From Periconia sp. R9002 (lineage: Eukaryota > Ascomycota > Dothideomycetes > Pleosporales > Periconiaceae), in NCBI GenBank assembly GCA_023627715.1, contig JAMAHW010000098.1:62001-126000 (forward strand): a stretch of DNA of 64,000 nt, given 5' to 3'. The notes beneath the pieces were generated by a model. That model searched no databases. It had not been told where the DNA came from and saw only the letters and a program-made list of their open reading frames with translations. Positions 61,553 through 64,000 of the stretch are shown one piece after another; the stretch's first letter is position 1; each line of letters opens with the position of its first letter. The position numbers were made by a program, and so were the translations under genes.

Positions 61553-61777
61553 AGATGAGCCAAGGAGCAGAGGCTACCTTGGTAGTGGCGCCGCGGGGGA
61601 ACGAAGGCGATGAGGAGGAGGTGATGGTGGTGACGGCAATACAGGACATGGTCAAGGAGGGCTCCCAAGTTCCCCCTTCGGTAGCCCACTCGACGAAAAA
61701 GCGGAGTAAGACCTGCATACTATGACATTGTTACCTCACGAAGGACCATATAATGCTCTTTTAGCGTCTGGTTTTTC

Positions 61778-62563
61778 ATGCTATCAAAAGGCGAGATCCG
61801 ATTAGCCAAAAAAGCCCATAGATACAAAACCGGCCAGCCTGATACTCACTTCTCCGAAATAGTAAAGAACGAATATCGATCCATTCGGCCCGTTAATCCT
61901 CTGCGACATATTGGCTTTACGTATATCCATCTCGTGAGTAACTTCTCTTTCCCTTGCTTCGATCCCAAGTGCTGTTGCTAATGTGATCTTTATGTGGCAG
62001 TGGCAGCGGCACGATAGATGCAAGTGGAGACTAGCAGAGAGGGTGGAGATTATGTCGCCAAGCACCAAGACAAAAATGAACTATTTCAGATATCTACTGC
62101 GTCACACGCCGCCCGGTGCTCGCTGGACAAGGAAGATTGATGGGCTCTTCCGGCGAGCTATTTCATCTCAAACTTCAGATGGTTGGGTGATACTCATCGA
62201 ACTAATGGAGACGATCAACACATGGTGCGTAGTCTTTTACTAGGCGATATGCAAATTCTAACGTTTCCTCAAGGCTGTCATAGCTTACGCGATCCTTACG
62301 CGATCCTGAACTTTGTACTCAGTGTGGTCGCTGGGGTGATTTATGGCGTTTTGACACATGACGTTGTTACTGCTACTACACTTGCCTCATTCATAATTGC
62401 TTGTTTTGCTTTTATTATTGCTGTAGTTGCGGCAGGAGAATATCTAGGAATTGAAAAGCCAGACTCCTTTAGCTCGGACAGTGACTTTTGGGAAGGTATG
62501 GAATTACAGGATGACGTATTCCCAGCTGCGAAAGCATTTCAAGGGAAGGACAAAGATGCATGA
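61778..62563 (+). CDS. Two-helix membrane protein, family unassigned
   Basis: Model: exons 61778-61933, 62001-62224 and 62284-62563, 219 aa. The first half is basic and soluble (HRYKTGQPDTHFSEIVKNEY, KMNYFRYLLRHTPPGARW). The second half carries two membrane spans, AILNFVLSVVAGVIYGVL and LASFIIACFAFIIAVVAA, and ends in an acidic tail. Introns of 67 and 59 bp keep frame, but the second uses a less usual GTGCGT donor. Upstream, the frame reading VWFFMLSKG can be joined through a spliced site at 61715 to a Gly-rich frame that contains a TGA, so this may be the 3' end of a larger or damaged gene. Function unknown. Confidence 0.5.
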
Positions 62564-63065
62564 AAAATGACCTCCGCCTTGCTGATGAACTTTTAGCAAG
62601 ATGAAAGGTTGAGCAAACCGCTTTTACCTCGGCAAAAACATACATTAAGGGAATGGACATGATTTTGTCTAGCAATGCACCCTCGTTTTCCTGAAATGTA
62701 CGTTGAGCCTTTGATATCACACAACAGCCACTGTGTGTACGGAAGATATAGGCATGACTAGGACGAACTCTTGAAAGACACGCCGCCCTATGGGCCGTCT
62801 TCGCACCTTTTTGGAAGCGTAGCTGCCCATTACTCTCGATTTATGGTGTTTTGAAGACGAGTAGGACGGACTCTAATATGGAGCCAATTGGTACGCTTGT
62901 TTCGAAGGATGGTATAAGTGAGATTTTATCAAACATGCTTACTATGTACATTGATAAAATCTAAAGTAAATCGCATGGAAGTGAGATTGCTCGCGGTACC
63001 AACACTGAAGATGATTACGGAATCAATCTGGCTGTGAAAGAAGATCCTAACATACAAATCTCCGT
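62564..63065. other. Intergenic region between convergent genes
   Basis: 502 bp. No gene seen. Confidence 0.45.
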
Positions 63066-63710
63066 CTAAAGGTCATATCTCAAATAAAACCCACACTTAT
63101 CCGTGAGCTTCATAAACACCCTATTCTCTTGAGCGCCCTCATCACTGCCCTTGGTCTCAACCGCAACCTGCTCAGCGCACTTCAACGCAGGACCTCCGTG
63201 GCCATCTGAGGTGGTGTTCCCCCAGCCGGTGAAGTCCAATGGAGGGTTCCACTGAGCACTGGAATCCTGATACTTCTTAATGGTAAAAGCTGAGACTTCC
63301 TCGTTCTTAGTAGGGAACCCCTTGAGTTGGCGGGTCCAGGCCTTGCCTATGCCGATAACCATAAATCTGTTGTTGTCGTCGGTTATAGCGCTACGCCACA
63401 TAAGTTGACAGTTCTGTGCGCCTTTAGGGACGTTGTCGACTTTGTCTTCGTTTTTGGTATCACTGAGGGGATGGATATTGTAGGAGCGGGGCTGGGTGAT
63501 GGTGTAGCTCTGTAGGGTTTTTATTTCCGTGGATGGAGGGGGTTTGTTGGGGTCGCATGGATATTTTGCAAAGCATCCATCGTACTTGAAGCACTTGTAG
63601 TATGACGTTCCTGGCTTGCAAGGAACATAGCCGCGATCATTAAGTGTGTTTGTGCTTCGTGCTGATGTGATGGCAAGGAGACCGGCAATGGCGAAGAGCC
63701 TGGCAAACAT
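63066..63710 (-). CDS. Small secreted cysteine-containing protein (effector-like)
   Basis: Intronless, 214 aa. The signal peptide is clear (MFARLFAIAGLLAITSARS). Immediately after it, GYVPCKPGTSYYKCFKYDG and CFAKYPC place four cysteines within about 22 residues, a pattern of small knotted N-terminal domains. The rest (about 75-214) contains NCQLMWRS, FMVIGIGKAW and DKCGFYLRYDL with three more cysteines. No known enzyme motif. Size, secretion and Cys content fit a secreted effector-like or antimicrobial protein, but I recognise no family. A TATATA element lies about 145 bp upstream. Confidence 0.75.
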   Translation of the reverse strand: MFARLFAIAGLLAITSARSTNTLNDRGYVPCKPGTSYYKCFKYDGCFAKYPCDPNKPPPSTEIKTLQSYTITQPRSYNIHPLSDTKNEDKVDNVPKGAQNCQLMWRSAITDDNNRFMVIGIGKAWTRQLKGFPTKNEEVSAFTIKKYQDSSAQWNPPLDFTGWGNTTSDGHGGPALKCAEQVAVETKGSDEGAQENRVFMKLTDKCGFYLRYDL

Positions 63711-63851
63711 TGTTGTATTTCAATAATTGAAAGTTATTTATGAAGATTTTGACAATAAATTCAGAAGATTGTAACAATAAAGTTATAGATGAGAAGGTAA
63801 AAGAGAAGATGGTGTATGATGAAAACCAAATAACCTGACCAGGACAGTGGA

Positions 63852-63858
63852 ATATATA
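63852..63858 (-). promoter_or_regulatory. Candidate TATA box of the small secreted protein gene
   Basis: TATATAT-type element about 145 bp upstream of the ATG at 63710. Confidence 0.45.
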
Positions 63859-64000
63859 CCCAAAGCAACCCATTGTGAAAATTCAACTTTTCAGCTCACG
63901 ATACTACTAATGCGGCGTTGTGTACCAGTACCCGGCTACAAAATAGTAAAAACGACTACGCAGCAAGCAAGTATGGTCTTTGCACAGTAGTTTTTGATCT

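Noticed and set aside
1..64000. tRNA genes, rRNA, CRISPR arrays, intact transposases or integrases
   Set aside because: Looked for B-box-like GGTTCRANNC sequences, repeat-spacer arrays and transposase motifs by eye; none held up.

Overview
The window looks like nuclear DNA of a filamentous ascomycete (Pezizomycotina). Most genes carry short GT-AG introns (about 45-135 bp) with CTNAC-like branch sites, proteins match typical fungal families (single-chain urease, Cbp4, Pth11-type rhodopsin-domain receptor, Zn2Cys6 factor, GH95 fucosidase, KP4-like protein), and intergenic DNA is rich in TACC/GTAC-type microsatellites. I saw no tRNA, rRNA, CRISPR or intact transposon. Exon joins below were worked out by hand from reading frames, splice sites and family conservation.

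Left third (about 0.8-20.5 kb) is a dense housekeeping block: a double dsRBM protein (+), a coiled-coil protein (-), an HMG-box chromatin protein (-), urease in seven exons (-), the complex III assembly factor Cbp4 (+), the XPF/Rad1 repair nuclease (+), translation factor eIF1A (-), two uncharacterised proteins (+) and a seven-helix Pth11/rhodopsin-domain receptor (-).

The middle (20.5-37.7 kb) is almost gene-free. One Zn2Cys6 transcription factor (25.8-27.1 kb, -) sits in about 17 kb of microsatellite-rich, pyrimidine-skewed DNA that also contains a perfect 23-bp-stem hairpin. Its right edge is a nine-exon DUF2461 gene (37.7-41.0 kb, -) whose 3' exons lie behind unusually long introns. Beyond a shared promoter follow TYW3 (tRNA wybutosine synthesis, +) and a SAM methyltransferase with a histidine-rich insert (+).

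The right third (44.4-64 kb) reads as an accessory, secretion-oriented region: a GH95 alpha-L-fucosidase with a 10-nt exon, a KP4-like secreted cysteine-rich protein, a 1561-residue secreted NodB-like polysaccharide deacetylase with five tandem C-terminal modules, a seven-helix membrane protein, a secreted DJ-1/PfpI protein, a coiled-coil and a two-helix membrane protein, and a small secreted cysteine-containing protein. Several have TATA boxes 65-145 bp upstream of the ATG. The set suggests glycan modification and extracellular interaction, but nothing proves that the genes act together. The strongest candidate for something undescribed is the giant deacetylase with its repeated modules.
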